From: Flavobacterium tegetincola DSM 22377
Lineage (GTDB): Bacteria > Bacteroidota > Bacteroidia > Flavobacteriales > Flavobacteriaceae
Direction: 5' to 3'
Length of the DNA: 64,000 nt
NCBI RefSeq assembly: GCF_000425485.1
Contig: NZ_KE384384.1
Location: 1-64,000, forward strand
The translations under genes and the position numbers were made by a program. Positions 1 to 12,898 of the stretch are shown here, piece after piece. The stretch's first letter is position 1, and every line of letters begins with the position of its first letter. The notes under the pieces are model-generated. The model worked only from the letters and a program-made list of their open reading frames with translations. It did no database searches and had not been told where the DNA came from.

Positions 1-188
1 TGAAAAAGAGTAAGTGATCATGGTCAATGTCTGTTTAGTATTGTTTGTTATATAATAAGACAAGTTCAAATTAAATAGGACACCGTGGGCCATGTTTGTA
101 TTGGTTTGAAATGGAGGTTGTAAATAGTGCTGCACTTTGAGATAAAAGTGAGATTACAAAATGTAATGGTCGCTATTAGAAATTGTCC
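1..188. other. Left-edge stretch with no recognisable gene
   Basis: I see no convincing reading frame, RNA gene or repeat in this AT-rich stretch before the secDF terminator. It could be the intergenic tail of a gene lying outside the window. Confidence 0.4.
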
Positions 189-221
189 AAAAAAAAACCG
201 TCTCATAAATTGAGACGGTTT
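189..221 (-). terminator. Rho-independent terminator of secDF
   Basis: A perfect 9-bp stem (ACCGTCTCA paired with TGAGACGGT, 5-nt loop) is followed on the minus strand by a run of T residues. It lies 25 bases beyond the secDF stop. Confidence 0.9.
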
Positions 222-245
222 CTTGTATTGTTATTTTATGGATAA

Positions 246-3221
246 CTATGCCATTTCTTCAGTTGCATTGTTATGTAGATCTTCGATACGTTTGTGTTCT
301 GCATCAGAAATTGTATCCACCAATACCGGTGTTGCAATAAATAATGAAGAATAAGTACCTACAATCATACCTACTAACATGGCGAAGATGAATCCTCTAA
401 TTGATTCACCACCAAAGATGAACATTACCAAAAGAACCATAATCATCGTTAATGATGTATTGATTGTTCTTGCCATTGTAGAGTTAATCGATTTATTCAC
501 AATCTCGTTGAATGAACCTTTAGTTTTACCCGCTAAGTATTCACGAACTCTGTCAAATACAATAACTGTATCATTCATTGAGTATCCAATTACGGTCAAA
601 ATAGCAGCGATAAAGTGCTGATCGATTTCCATACCGAATGGAGCCCATTTCCACATTACAGAATAAATACCTAATACAAAGATAACATCGTGTGCTACTG
701 CAGCGATTGCTCCAAGAGAATACTGCCATTTACGGAAACTGATTGTTAGGTAAATAAATACAATAGCCATTGCACCTAAAACTGCCCAATAGGAGTTGGT
801 TTTAATATCTTCGGCAACCGTTGGTCCAACCTTAGAAGCTTGTAAAATACCTACTGTTTTACCGTCATATGCATTTACGAATTTATCATAAGTCATATCG
901 GCTGCGTAGTGTTTTTTCAAACCGTCAAACAATAGTGTATTTACTTCTTTATCTGCTTCGGTTCCGTGCTCTTCTACTTTATATTTTGTGGTAATTTTCA
1001 ACTGATTGTCGTTACCAAAAATCTTAGCTTCTACTCCACCACCAAATACGGCGTTCAAATCTTCTTTTACTACATCAGTAGCTACTGCTTTGTCAAAACG
1101 AACTTGGAACGTTCTTCCTCCAACAAAATCAACACCTTGATTCAACCCATTTGTTGCTAAAGAAGCTATACTTGCAATAACTACAATTGCAGAGAAGATG
1201 TATGTATATTTCTTAAATCCTAAGAAGTTAAAATTAAAGTTTGTGAAGAAGTTTTTAGAAAAACCAGTTGCAAAAGATAATACTTTTCCTTTGTACGCAT
1301 CCCAATCTAACATAATTCTTGTGATGAAAATTGCAGTAAACAAAGAGGTAAAAATACCAATAAGTAACGTCAATGCAAATCCTTGAATTGGTCCTGTACC
1401 GAAAATAAACAATACAATACCTGTTAAAATGTGGGTAACGTTTGCATCTACGATAGAACGCATTGCTCCAGTCCAACTGTATGATTCTTTAATCGCTTCG
1501 TCTAAAGTTTTACCTAAACGCAATTCTTCTTTTGCTCTTTCAAATATAATGATATTAGCATCTACCGCCGTACCTACTGTTAAAACGATACCTGCAATAC
1601 CTGGCAACGTCAATACAAATCCAAAACTTGCAAGAACTCCAAAAAGGAATAATAAGTTGACTGCTAATGCAATATTTGCATACAGACCTGCTTTACCATA
1701 GTAAATCATCATCCAGATTGAAACCAATAGTAATCCAAAAAGAGCTGAATTAATACCGCTGTCAATAGCTTCTTGACCTAAGGATGGTCCTACTACTTCT
1801 GATTGAATAATATCTGCTGCAGCTGGTAACTTACCTGCTTTCAATACGTTTGCTAAATCTTTTGTTTCTGCAACTGTAAATGCTCCCGAAATTTGAGAGT
1901 TACCTCCAGCAATTGGTCCTGTTGTAACACCTGGTGCAGAATACACTACATCATCAAGTACAATAGCAATGTTACGTTGTTCTCTGTAAGCAACACCTGT
2001 TAATTCTTCCCAAGCTTTTGCTCCAGCACCGTTCATTTGCATAGACACAGATGGTTTACCACTTGCGTCAAATTCGTCTCTTGCTTCTGTAATCACTCCA
2101 CCACTCATTGGAGCTACATTGTCTCTGTTTCCTCTTAATGCATATAATTGCAAAGATTCTGTTTCAACACCTTTATCATCTGTAATTGTTTCAGGTTTTC
2201 CCCAAACAAATTTTGTATAACGTTGTTCACCTTGTAATAAATTACGAATGTCTTGACGCTTGAAGTATCCATTGATAGCTGCAGTATCTTTTGGAGAAAA
2301 CAAACCTAGGATAGGACCTCCACCTTGACCAATAATTTTGTCAAACAATGGGTTGTTTCCCGCAGCAGTTGCAGAAGAATCTGCATCTGTTAATAAAGAA
2401 GCTAAAGTATCTTTAACTGCTGGTGCAGTTTCTACCTTTGCAATTTCTGTTTTTTGTAACGCTGTATTTGCAGCACCTAAAAACGGTCTGATTTCTTCAA
2501 TTTTATACGTTTCCCAAAACTCTAATTGAGCGGTACTTGATAATAATTTTTTGATACGATCTACATCTTTCGCTCCAGGAAGCTCTACTAAGATACGACC
2601 TGTTTCACCTAATTTCTGAATGTTAGGTTGTGTAACACCAAATTTGTCAATACGTTTTCTTAAAACTAAGAATGCGCTGTTTACAGACTCGTCTACTTTT
2701 CTTCTGATTACTTTTTCAGCTTCAGAATTACTCATTTTAAAGTTAATCCCGTCTGCTCCTTGTAAGTTTTTATTTGCAAAAATATCTGGAGAAGCTAGTT
2801 TCGTTTTTCCTTGCGCATTTTCGTTGAATGCAATAAAGAAGGCATCAATATAGGTTTGATTTCCTTGTAAATTTTTAGTTGCATCATCCAAAGATTTATT
2901 GAAAGTTGCATCTTTAGAATTGTTTGCCAATCCTTTTAAAACATCTTTAACCGAGATTTGAAGAATTACGTTAATTCCTCCTTCTAAATCCAATCCTTTG
3001 TTGATTTTCTTTTCTTTTACTTCATCGTAAGTAAACATCCCAAGAAAAACATCTTTTTTACCGATGGAATCTAAATACGCATTTTCTTTTTCACTGTCTC
3101 CATTTGCATACGCTTTTGCCTTGCTTTCGACGCTACTTGCTACAAATGTGAAAGAAAGTTGGTAAATACTTACCAATGCAAACAAAATTGCAAAAAATTT
3201 AATAAGTCCTCTATTCTGCAT
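246..3221 (-). CDS. secDF: Protein translocase subunit SecDF (fused)
   Basis: This is a fusion of SecD and SecF, the accessory subunits that use proton motive force to help the SecYEG channel export proteins. A first membrane helix covers about residues 8-28. The SecD signature GLDLEGG lies at 76-82, the large periplasmic P1 region at about 85-470, and the SecD membrane core at about 490-635 with VGTAVDANIIIFERA at 549-563. The SecF half starts near 670, with NQGVDFVGG at 694-702 and YSMNDTVIVFDR near 895. At 991 residues it matches the fused form usual in Bacteroidota. It is a single gene with its own promoter and terminator. Confidence 0.97.
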   Translation of the reverse strand: MQNRGLIKFFAILFALVSIYQLSFTFVASSVESKAKAYANGDSEKENAYLDSIGKKDVFLGMFTYDEVKEKKINKGLDLEGGINVILQISVKDVLKGLANNSKDATFNKSLDDATKNLQGNQTYIDAFFIAFNENAQGKTKLASPDIFANKNLQGADGINFKMSNSEAEKVIRRKVDESVNSAFLVLRKRIDKFGVTQPNIQKLGETGRILVELPGAKDVDRIKKLLSSTAQLEFWETYKIEEIRPFLGAANTALQKTEIAKVETAPAVKDTLASLLTDADSSATAAGNNPLFDKIIGQGGGPILGLFSPKDTAAINGYFKRQDIRNLLQGEQRYTKFVWGKPETITDDKGVETESLQLYALRGNRDNVAPMSGGVITEARDEFDASGKPSVSMQMNGAGAKAWEELTGVAYREQRNIAIVLDDVVYSAPGVTTGPIAGGNSQISGAFTVAETKDLANVLKAGKLPAAADIIQSEVVGPSLGQEAIDSGINSALFGLLLVSIWMMIYYGKAGLYANIALAVNLLFLFGVLASFGFVLTLPGIAGIVLTVGTAVDANIIIFERAKEELRLGKTLDEAIKESYSWTGAMRSIVDANVTHILTGIVLFIFGTGPIQGFALTLLIGIFTSLFTAIFITRIMLDWDAYKGKVLSFATGFSKNFFTNFNFNFLGFKKYTYIFSAIVVIASIASLATNGLNQGVDFVGGRTFQVRFDKAVATDVVKEDLNAVFGGGVEAKIFGNDNQLKITTKYKVEEHGTEADKEVNTLLFDGLKKHYAADMTYDKFVNAYDGKTVGILQASKVGPTVAEDIKTNSYWAVLGAMAIVFIYLTISFRKWQYSLGAIAAVAHDVIFVLGIYSVMWKWAPFGMEIDQHFIAAILTVIGYSMNDTVIVFDRVREYLAGKTKGSFNEIVNKSINSTMARTINTSLTMIMVLLVMFIFGGESIRGFIFAMLVGMIVGTYSSLFIATPVLVDTISDAEHKRIEDLHNNATEEMA

Positions 3222-3342
3222 TATTACTAATAATTAATTAATTTGATTGTATTTTGGTGTTTTTATGAATAAATTCACATTAAAGTTTAAAGATTCTGTA
3301 AAAAAATTTAAACTCTAAGGTCGCCGTTATTTTTAAAACGAG

Positions 3343-3373
3343 CAAATATATAATTTAGATAAAGATTAACCAA
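3343..3373 (-). promoter_or_regulatory. Flavobacterial-type promoter for secDF
   Basis: On the minus strand a -33 TTG (3371-3373) is followed after 20 bases by TATATTTG (3343-3350). This fits the Bacteroidota consensus TTG-N17-23-TAnnTTTG, and transcription would start about 115 bases before the secDF ATG. Confidence 0.65.
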
Positions 3374-3392
3374 TTTATTTCTTAATTAATCT

Positions 3393-3421
3393 TAAAAAAA
3401 AGACTGCACATTATGCAGTCT
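3393..3421 (-). terminator. Rho-independent terminator of mdh
   Basis: An 8-bp stem (AGACTGCA/TGCAGTCT) with a 5-base loop is followed on the minus strand by a T run, 25 bases after the mdh stop. Confidence 0.9.
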
Positions 3422-3445
3422 CTTTTATATATTTGAATTTTTAAA

Positions 3446-4381
3446 CTATTTCAAATTTGCATTTAGCTCTGCATTCATGCTTCTTACAGCCGTTGCGCTT
3501 TTAGCAAATTTAGCTTTTTCATCTTCATTCAATGAAATAGTAACAATTTCTTCTACTCCATTTTTACCGATGATACAAGGAACGCCGATACAGATATCGC
3601 TTTCTCCATATTCACCTTCTAGGAATACTGAACAAGCAATCATTTTCTTCTGGTTGTTTAAGATGCTGTCTACTAAGTACGCTACAGAAGCTCCAGGAGC
3701 ATACCAAGCTGAAGTTCCTAATAAACCAGTTAAAGTTGCTCCTCCAACCATTGTGTCAGCGGCTACTTTGTCTAATTCTTCTTGTGATAAAAATTCAGAA
3801 ACTGGAATACCGTTATAAGATGCCAAACGTGTTAATGGAATCATAGTGGTATCTCCGTGTCCACCAATTACCATTGCAGAAACATCTCTTTGTGGCTTGT
3901 CTAACGCTTTTGACAAATAGTATCTGAAACGAGAACTATCTAAAGCACCACCCATTCCGATGATTCTATTTTTTGGCAAACCTGTAGCTTTTAAAGCCAA
4001 GTATGTCATTGTGTCCATTGGATTAGAAACTACTACGATGATTGCATTTGGAGAATTGGCCAATACATTTTCTGAAACTGATTTTACAATTCCTGCATTG
4101 ATACCAATTAATTCTTCGCGTGTCATTCCTGGCTTTCTTGGAATTCCAGAAGTAATAACTACTACATCACTATTTGCTGTTTTAGTATAATCATTTGTAA
4201 CTCCTGAAAGTTGTGTATTAAATCCCGTGTTTGAAGCACATTGCATGATATCCATCGCCTTACCTTCGGCAAAACCTTCTTTGATGTCTAATAAAACTAC
4301 TTCACTTGCAATTCCTCTGTAAGAAATTACATCTGCACAAGATGCTCCAACGTTTCCAGCACCAACTATTGTAACTTTCAT
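3446..4381 (-). CDS. mdh: Malate dehydrogenase
   Basis: NAD-dependent malate dehydrogenase of the LDH-like type, which interconverts malate and oxaloacetate in the TCA cycle. The N-terminus carries the NAD-binding glycine motif GAGNVG (residues 7-12). The substrate-binding loop GIPRKPGMTREEL follows, and the catalytic histidine lies in the VIGGHGDT motif. Its 311 residues are normal for the family. The gene follows the outer-membrane-type gene by 27 bases on the same strand and ends at a strong hairpin terminator. Confidence 0.97.
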   Translation of the reverse strand: MKVTIVGAGNVGASCADVISYRGIASEVVLLDIKEGFAEGKAMDIMQCASNTGFNTQLSGVTNDYTKTANSDVVVITSGIPRKPGMTREELIGINAGIVKSVSENVLANSPNAIIVVVSNPMDTMTYLALKATGLPKNRIIGMGGALDSSRFRYYLSKALDKPQRDVSAMVIGGHGDTTMIPLTRLASYNGIPVSEFLSQEELDKVAADTMVGGATLTGLLGTSAWYAPGASVAYLVDSILNNQKKMIACSVFLEGEYGESDICIGVPCIIGKNGVEEIVTISLNEDEKAKFAKSATAVRSMNAELNANLK

Positions 4382-4408
4382 AATATGTTGTTTTTAGATT
4401 TTTAATTT

Positions 4409-7364
<2,956 letters not shown>

Positions 7365-7392
7365 TTAATCTGTGTAAATTTTGTTTAACGAA

Positions 7393-7422
7393 CAAATATA
7401 ACAAAACGCAGGCAAATAGCAA
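7393..7422 (-). promoter_or_regulatory. Flavobacterial-type promoter for gyrB
   Basis: On the minus strand, TTG (7420-7422), a 19-base spacer and TATATTTG (7393-7400) match the Bacteroidota consensus. The -7 box lies 38 bases before the gyrB ATG. Confidence 0.7.
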
Positions 7423-7561
7423 GTTAAATACTTGATAAGCGTACGTAAGTTATTAACATTTGTTTGTAAAAACAAACCGTTTTCGACTTGAAAACCGACT
7501 TCAGTAGATCAAATTATAAATTAGATTTTCACACAAAGAGTATTTGAATTTAGAGTGCAAA

Positions 7562-7592
7562 CAAAAATGCCGTTTGAAATTCAAACGGCATT
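7562..7592 (-). terminator. Terminator of the acidic protein gene
   Basis: A 13-bp perfect inverted repeat (AATGCCGTTTGAA and its complement) lies just beyond the stop at 7597. On the minus strand it is followed by a short, imperfect T-rich stretch. Confidence 0.8.
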
Positions 7593-7596
7593 AGTA

Positions 7597-7941
7597 TTAT
7601 AAATCATTCTCTCCTTTGTTTTCGTCTAAATCATCGTGGTTATCGCCTCCGATGGAATAATAATTATTCTCTTCGTCTTCGCTGCCTACATTTTCTAAGT
7701 CATCATCCAATTCCGAACCGGGAACATCTAAATCTTTACCTGTTTTAATGGTTTCAAAATCGAGTTCGTTTCTTTCATTAGCGATATTTGGATCAATTGT
7801 GTGCTTCATTTTTGAAGGATCACTGGGATCGATATCTTCCTCTTTCTGACCTTGACGATAAATATCTTCATTTGCTGGATAGTTTAGAAAATCCGGTACT
7901 TTAGAATCATCATCGCGATTATTTTTATCTGAATTACTCAT
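7597..7941 (-). CDS. Small highly acidic hypothetical protein
   Basis: A 114-residue protein with no recognised domain. It is rich in Asp, Glu and Asn, with acidic runs such as DDDLENVGSEDEEN, and has no signal peptide or membrane segment, so it is probably cytoplasmic and disordered. It reads cleanly from an ATG to a strong terminator and sits alone between gyrB and lpdA, which supports a real gene. Function is unknown. Confidence 0.75.
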   Translation of the reverse strand: MSNSDKNNRDDDSKVPDFLNYPANEDIYRQGQKEEDIDPSDPSKMKHTIDPNIANERNELDFETIKTGKDLDVPGSELDDDLENVGSEDEENNYYSIGGDNHDDLDENKGENDL

Positions 7942-8032
7942 ACTACTACTATTTAAAAATTGATTGCATAAAATTAATCATAAACTTTCAGACCAGCTTT
8001 ATACAATTACCTCTATACCTTACACTATTTCA

Positions 8033-8062
8033 TAAAAAAAGTCTGCTTTAAAGCAGACTTTT
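8033..8062 (-). terminator. Rho-independent terminator of lpdA
   Basis: A 22-base perfect palindrome (half-site AAGTCTGCTTT) at 8039-8060 is followed on the minus strand by a T tract, about 55 bases after the lpdA stop. Confidence 0.88.
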
Positions 8063-8115
8063 CAATATCAATGTAAATGTCAAGTACAATACAAATAACA
8101 ATTAAATCCTTAATC

Positions 8116-9504
8116 TTACATGTGAATTACTTCATCATAAGCTGCTGCAACCGCTTCCATGACCGCTTCACTCATTGTTGGGTGTGGGTGAATTGTTTTC
8201 AAAACTTCATGACCTGTAGTTTCTAATTTACGTCCTAAAACAGCTTCTGCAATCATGTCGGTAACTCCAGCGCCAATCATATGACAACCTAACCATTCGC
8301 CGTACTTTGCGTCAAAAATCACTTTCACAAAACCATCTTTCGCTCCAGAAGCACTTGCTTTTCCAGACGCTGAAAAAGGGAATTTTCCAATTTTCAAATC
8401 GTATCCTTTTTCTCTTGCTTGTTTTTCAGTCAAACCAACAGAAGCAATTTCTGGCGTTGCATACGTACAACCTGGAATATTTCCGTAATCAATAGGATCC
8501 ACGTGCATTCCTGCAATTTTTTCTACACAAGTTATCCCTTCCGCAGAAGCTACGTGAGCTAGAGCTTGACCTGGAACAATATCACCAATGGCATAATAGC
8601 CTGGAACATTTGTTTGGTAAAAATCGTTTACTATAATTTTATCTTTATCAGTAGTAATTCCTACTTCTTCTAAACCGATATTTTCAATATTTGATTTGAT
8701 TCCAACAGCAGAAAGCAATACATCTGCTTCAAGAATTTCTTCTCCTTTAGCAGTTTTTACCGTCGCTTTAACTCCAGGACCTGAAGTATCTACTTTTTCA
8801 ACAGAAGAATTCGTCATGATTTTCACACCTGCTTTCTTCATGGAACGCTCCATTTGTTTTGAAATGTCTTCGTCTTCAACTGGAACAATATTTGGCATAA
8901 ATTCAACAACAGTAACATCCGTTCCCATCGAATTGTAAAAATGTGCAAACTCAACTCCAATAGCACCTGAACCAACAATAATCATCGATTTTGGTTGTTC
9001 TGGTAAAGTCATCGCTTGACGGTAACCAATTACTTTTTTACCATCTTGTGGCAAACTTGGCAATTCACGAGATCGTGCTCCAGTAGCAATAATAATATGG
9101 TCTGCCGAATATTCAGTAGTTTTTCCGTCTTTATCAGTAACGTCAATTTTCTTACCCGTTTTGATTTTTCCGGTACCTTGAATAACGTCAATTTTGTTTT
9201 TTTTCATTAAAAACTCAATTCCTTTACTCATTCCATTCGCAACGCCTCTTGAACGTTGCACTACTGCACTAAAATCTTTGTCAAATTCTGAAATAGTCAA
9301 TCCGTAATCAGAAGCATGTTTTAAATAATCAAAAACTTGAGCCGATTTCAATAATGCTTTTGTTGGAATACAACCCCAATTCAAACATACCCCACCTAAA
9401 CTTTCTTTTTCGATTACAGCGGTTTTAAAACCCAATTGCGAAGCACGAATTGCAGTTACATAACCACCTGGCCCACTTCCTAAAACAATAATATCGTATT
9501 TCAT
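8116..9504 (-). CDS. lpdA: Dihydrolipoyl dehydrogenase
   Basis: FAD-dependent E3 subunit that reoxidises dihydrolipoamide in the pyruvate and 2-oxoglutarate dehydrogenase complexes. The N-terminal FAD site GSGPGGY (9-15) is followed by the redox-active disulfide GGVCLNWGC (Cys40, Cys45). The NAD site [11 protein letters not shown] is central. The C-terminal dimer domain carries the catalytic pair His441/Glu446 in HPHPTMSEA. Its 462 residues match the family. The gene stands alone, with E1 and E2 genes elsewhere. Confidence 0.96.
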   Translation of the reverse strand: MKYDIIVLGSGPGGYVTAIRASQLGFKTAVIEKESLGGVCLNWGCIPTKALLKSAQVFDYLKHASDYGLTISEFDKDFSAVVQRSRGVANGMSKGIEFLMKKNKIDVIQGTGKIKTGKKIDVTDKDGKTTEYSADHIIIATGARSRELPSLPQDGKKVIGYRQAMTLPEQPKSMIIVGSGAIGVEFAHFYNSMGTDVTVVEFMPNIVPVEDEDISKQMERSMKKAGVKIMTNSSVEKVDTSGPGVKATVKTAKGEEILEADVLLSAVGIKSNIENIGLEEVGITTDKDKIIVNDFYQTNVPGYYAIGDIVPGQALAHVASAEGITCVEKIAGMHVDPIDYGNIPGCTYATPEIASVGLTEKQAREKGYDLKIGKFPFSASGKASASGAKDGFVKVIFDAKYGEWLGCHMIGAGVTDMIAEAVLGRKLETTGHEVLKTIHPHPTMSEAVMEAVAAAYDEVIHM

Positions 9505-9651
9505 TTTTTCTTTGGTTTACTATTTGATAAAAAAGAAAGTTGCAAAACGCGTCTTTCTTACATTTAAAACTTGTTGTTTTTCAGGTAGCGAAAATAAGGA
9601 ATTATTCTGTTTTAGAAAAACTTCAAAGTTGTTTATTTTTTCACCGAAAAT

Positions 9652-11418
9652 TTATCCGATTTTCTCAACCGAAAACTGCGAATCGTACAATCTTTTGTAA
9701 TATCCATTTTCGCGATGCACTAAATCATTATGACTGCCTTGCTCTACAATCAAACCTTTGTCCATGACAATAATTTTATCGGCGTTGATAATTGTTGCTA
9801 ATCGATGTGCAATTACAATGGACGTACGGCCTTTGGTAATCGTTTCCGTAGCTCTTTGAATTAATTCTTCAGAATACGTATCGATGGAAGAAGTTGCTTC
9901 ATCCAGAATTAAAATACTTGGATTACTAACATAAGCACGTAAAAAAGCAATCAATTGGCGTTGACCCGATGAAAGCATCACTCCTCTTTCTTTTACATTA
10001 TAGTCGTAACCGTTGGGTAAATTCATGATAAAAGGATGCACACCAATATTTTTTGCCGCAGCAATCACTTCTTCTCTCGAGATTTCAGTATTATTTAATG
10101 TGATATTATTGTAAATTGTATCTGCAAATAAAAACACGTCTTGTAAAACCACTGCAATTTGCTTCCGCAACGATTCTAACGAGTAGCTGTTAATATTTTC
10201 GCCATCGATATAAATCGTCCCTTTATTAATTTCATAAAAACGATTGAGTAAATTAATGATGGTTGATTTTCCAGCTCCTGTTGAACCAACAATGGCAACT
10301 GTTTCTCCAGGATTTACTTTCAAATTAATTCCTTTAATCACTTCTTCATTTTCCAAATAACCAAAATGCACGTCCTTGAATTCGATTCTACCTTCAAAAA
10401 CGGGTGCAATCATATCGCCTTTATCTTGAATTTGATCTTCCGTATCCAAAATATCAAACACCCGATTTGCAGCAATCATTCCCATTTGCATCTCGTTAAA
10501 TTTGTCGGCAATTTGACGTAGAGGATTAAAAAGCATCGTGATGAACATTGTGTAAGAGAATAAATCACCAAAAGTTGTGGTCATGTCTCCACCCAAAATT
10601 CGTGTTCCACCGTACCAAACCACCATACCCAATGTCAAGGACGAAATAATATCTGCAATGGGAAAAAAGATGGAGTTGTACCAAACGGTTTTAATCCACG
10701 CTTTTTTATGTTTGTCGTTTATCTGACTGAATTTTTCGGCTTCAATATATTCTCTATTGAAGAGCTGAACGATTTTCATCCCTGTTACGCGTTCTTGAAC
10801 AAAAGTATTCATATTAGAGATTTGCGTCCGGACTTCTTGAAAAGCAACTTGCATTTTTTGCTGAAAAATACGTGTTGCAATTACTAAAATAGGCATTGCA
10901 ATAATAACAATCCACGTTAATTTCCAGTTCATGTAGAACATAAAAATCAAGACTACCACCATTTTCATCAAATCACTGACAATCATAAAAAGTCCTTGGC
11001 TAAAAATCCGAGCGATTGCCTCAATATCCGAAACCGACCGAGTAACCAATTGACCAACTGGCGCATTATCGAAATATTTCATTCGAAAACTCAAAAGATG
11101 CTTGAATAATTTAGTTCGGATGTCTTTTACAATATCTTGTCCAAGCCAGTTGGCCCAATATACAAAGTAAAACTGCGAGATTACTTCCAGTAATAACACA
11201 GCTCCCATCAAAATAATGTAGTACAACAATCCTTGACCATCATTGGTCTGGATATAACCGTCTACGGTTTGCTTTAACAAATACGGCCTTAAAGCCGCGA
11301 AAATGGATAATGATATTGCCCAAACTATAACGCTATTGAAACGCCATTTATAAGGTTTAGTGTAAAACATTATCCGTTTAAAAACTCCTGTATCGAATGC
11401 TTTTGCTTTCATTAACAT
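9652..11418 (-). CDS. ABC transporter, ATP-binding and permease protein (exporter half-transporter)
   Basis: A half-transporter of the MsbA/MdlB-like exporter class: an N-terminal six-helix transmembrane domain (about residues 25-310) fused to a nucleotide-binding domain (about 342-580). The ATPase has Walker A GSTGAGKS (378-385), signature LSSGQ (482-486) and Walker B ILILDE (502-507). It should work as a homodimer or pair with a second half encoded elsewhere. The substrate (lipid or drug) cannot be read from the sequence. ATG codons at residues 1 and 3 are both possible starts. It lies 42 bases downstream of truA on the same strand. Confidence 0.92.
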   Translation of the reverse strand: MLMKAKAFDTGVFKRIMFYTKPYKWRFNSVIVWAISLSIFAALRPYLLKQTVDGYIQTNDGQGLLYYIILMGAVLLLEVISQFYFVYWANWLGQDIVKDIRTKLFKHLLSFRMKYFDNAPVGQLVTRSVSDIEAIARIFSQGLFMIVSDLMKMVVVLIFMFYMNWKLTWIVIIAMPILVIATRIFQQKMQVAFQEVRTQISNMNTFVQERVTGMKIVQLFNREYIEAEKFSQINDKHKKAWIKTVWYNSIFFPIADIISSLTLGMVVWYGGTRILGGDMTTTFGDLFSYTMFITMLFNPLRQIADKFNEMQMGMIAANRVFDILDTEDQIQDKGDMIAPVFEGRIEFKDVHFGYLENEEVIKGINLKVNPGETVAIVGSTGAGKSTIINLLNRFYEINKGTIYIDGENINSYSLESLRKQIAVVLQDVFLFADTIYNNITLNNTEISREEVIAAAKNIGVHPFIMNLPNGYDYNVKERGVMLSSGQRQLIAFLRAYVSNPSILILDEATSSIDTYSEELIQRATETITKGRTSIVIAHRLATIINADKIIVMDKGLIVEQGSHNDLVHRENGYYKRLYDSQFSVEKIG

Positions 11419-11460
11419 TTTAGATTTATGATTGTAGCTTCTGATAAAACAATCAATAAA

Positions 11461-12207
11461 TTACACCATTTTTATATAATCGTATTTAATATCAGTCAAA
11501 TAAAGTCCGTGTGCGGGAACTGAAAACCCTGCTTTTTTTCGGTCCTTACTTTCAATAATGGTTTGGAAATCTGCTTTTGAAATTTTACCTAAACCAACGT
11601 ACACCAATGTTCCCACTATGGAACGCACCATGTTTCGCAAGAAGCGATCTGCTGATATGGTAAAAATCAATTCGTCCTTTTCTTTCTTCCAAAAAGCTTG
11701 ACTGATCTTACAATTGAATGTATTAACGTCTGTATGCACTTTTGAAAAACATTGAAAATCGGTAAACTCGATTAACAGTTTCGCTGCATCATTCATCGCT
11801 TCAATATTCAATTCTTTATTGTAGTACCAACTCAATTCATCCAAAAAAACATTTTTAGAAGTATTGATTTTATATTCGTACGTCCTTTGTTTTGCATCAA
11901 AACGAGCGTGCGCATTTTCGTCTAACAAAATAATATCGGAAACTGCAATATCTTTAGGTAAAAATGAATTCAACTTATGGACCATCGTTTTTGAATCAAT
12001 ATGATTTTCATAATCAAAATGCGCAAACATTTGACTTGCATGAACGCCAGTATCGGTTCGTCCAGCTCCCATAATTGTTAAGTTCTTGTCACTTAAAACA
12101 ACACGAAGCGCTTTAGTCAACGTTTCTTGCACAGAAGTTGCATTGGGTTGAATTTGCCAACCATGGTAGTTTGTTCCGTTATAAGAAAGTTGTATAAAAA
12201 ATCGCAA
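11461..12207 (-). CDS. truA: tRNA pseudouridine(38-40) synthase TruA
   Basis: Converts uridines 38-40 in the anticodon arm of tRNAs to pseudouridine. The hallmark GAGRTDTGVHA carries the catalytic aspartate, and the N-terminal YNGTNYHGWQIQP is typical. The length of 248 residues is normal. The start is TTG at 12207: no ATG precedes it in frame before a stop, and the reading MRFFIQLSYNGT agrees with the family. A TAnnTTTG-like box sits at 12229-12236 on the minus strand, but without a well-spaced -33 element. Confidence 0.94.
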   Translation of the reverse strand: MRFFIQLSYNGTNYHGWQIQPNATSVQETLTKALRVVLSDKNLTIMGAGRTDTGVHASQMFAHFDYENHIDSKTMVHKLNSFLPKDIAVSDIILLDENAHARFDAKQRTYEYKINTSKNVFLDELSWYYNKELNIEAMNDAAKLLIEFTDFQCFSKVHTDVNTFNCKISQAFWKKEKDELIFTISADRFLRNMVRSIVGTLVYVGLGKISKADFQTIIESKDRKKAGFSVPAHGLYLTDIKYDYIKMV

Positions 12208-12400
12208 ATTGCCAGAAAGTTAAGGGTACAAAGATACTTTTTTAAACCTAAAAAAATTAGATTTCAATTACAACAAAATGTTAATATGATTTTGAAAACA
12301 AATGTTCTAATTTTGCACCAAATTTTAGCCCAATTTGCAGAGAATACCCTTACCTGTCACTAGAAATGGAAAGCTAGAAATAGTTCTAAAAAATGCTACT

Positions 12401-12898
12401 TTGAAAAAAATACTTTTACTTTCGGATACACACAGTCATCTTGACGATACAATTTTAAAATACGTTCATCTTGCTGATGAAGTGTGGCATGCTGGAGATA
12501 TTGGCGATTTAAAAGTTACGGATGCTTTAAAAAAACTGAAGCCGCTTCGTGCAGTGTATGGCAACATTGACAATGCGGAAGCTCGAATGGAATTTCCCTT
12601 AAATAATCGGTTTTTGTGTGAAGGAGTAGACGTTTTAATTACGCATATTGGCGGTTATCCCGGAAAGTACAATCAGGCGATTCGGGAAGAACTGACTCAA
12701 AATCCACCGAAATTATTTATTTGTGGACACTCGCATATTTTGAAAGTGATGTTTGACAAAAAACTAAATTTTTTACACATGAATCCTGGTGCCGCTGGAG
12801 TCAGCGGTTTTCATCAAGTACGAACCATGTTGCGTTTTGAAATTGAAGGAGATAAAATTCAGCATTTGGAAATCGTAGAAATTGGTAAGCGAGCTTAA
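12401..12898 (+). CDS. YfcE/MJ0936-type metallophosphoesterase
   Basis: Small calcineurin-like phosphodiesterase. Metal-ligand motifs are all present in order: LLLSDTHSH, HAGDIGD, GNIDN, THIGGYPG and CGHSHI. I place the start at TTG 12401, giving KKILLLSDTHSH directly after the initiator and about 165 residues. The longer frame from ATG 12335 adds 22 residues with no family character. A TAnnTTTG box at 12308-12315 could be its promoter. Its stop overlaps the convergent pcm stop. The substrate is unknown. Confidence 0.9.
   Translation: MKKILLLSDTHSHLDDTILKYVHLADEVWHAGDIGDLKVTDALKKLKPLRAVYGNIDNAEARMEFPLNNRFLCEGVDVLITHIGGYPGKYNQAIREELTQNPPKLFICGHSHILKVMFDKKLNFLHMNPGAAGVSGFHQVRTMLRFEIEGDKIQHLEIVEIGKRA

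Noticed and set aside
3477..3818. 113-codon plus-strand open frame
   Set aside because: It is antisense to mdh and shows no protein-like features.
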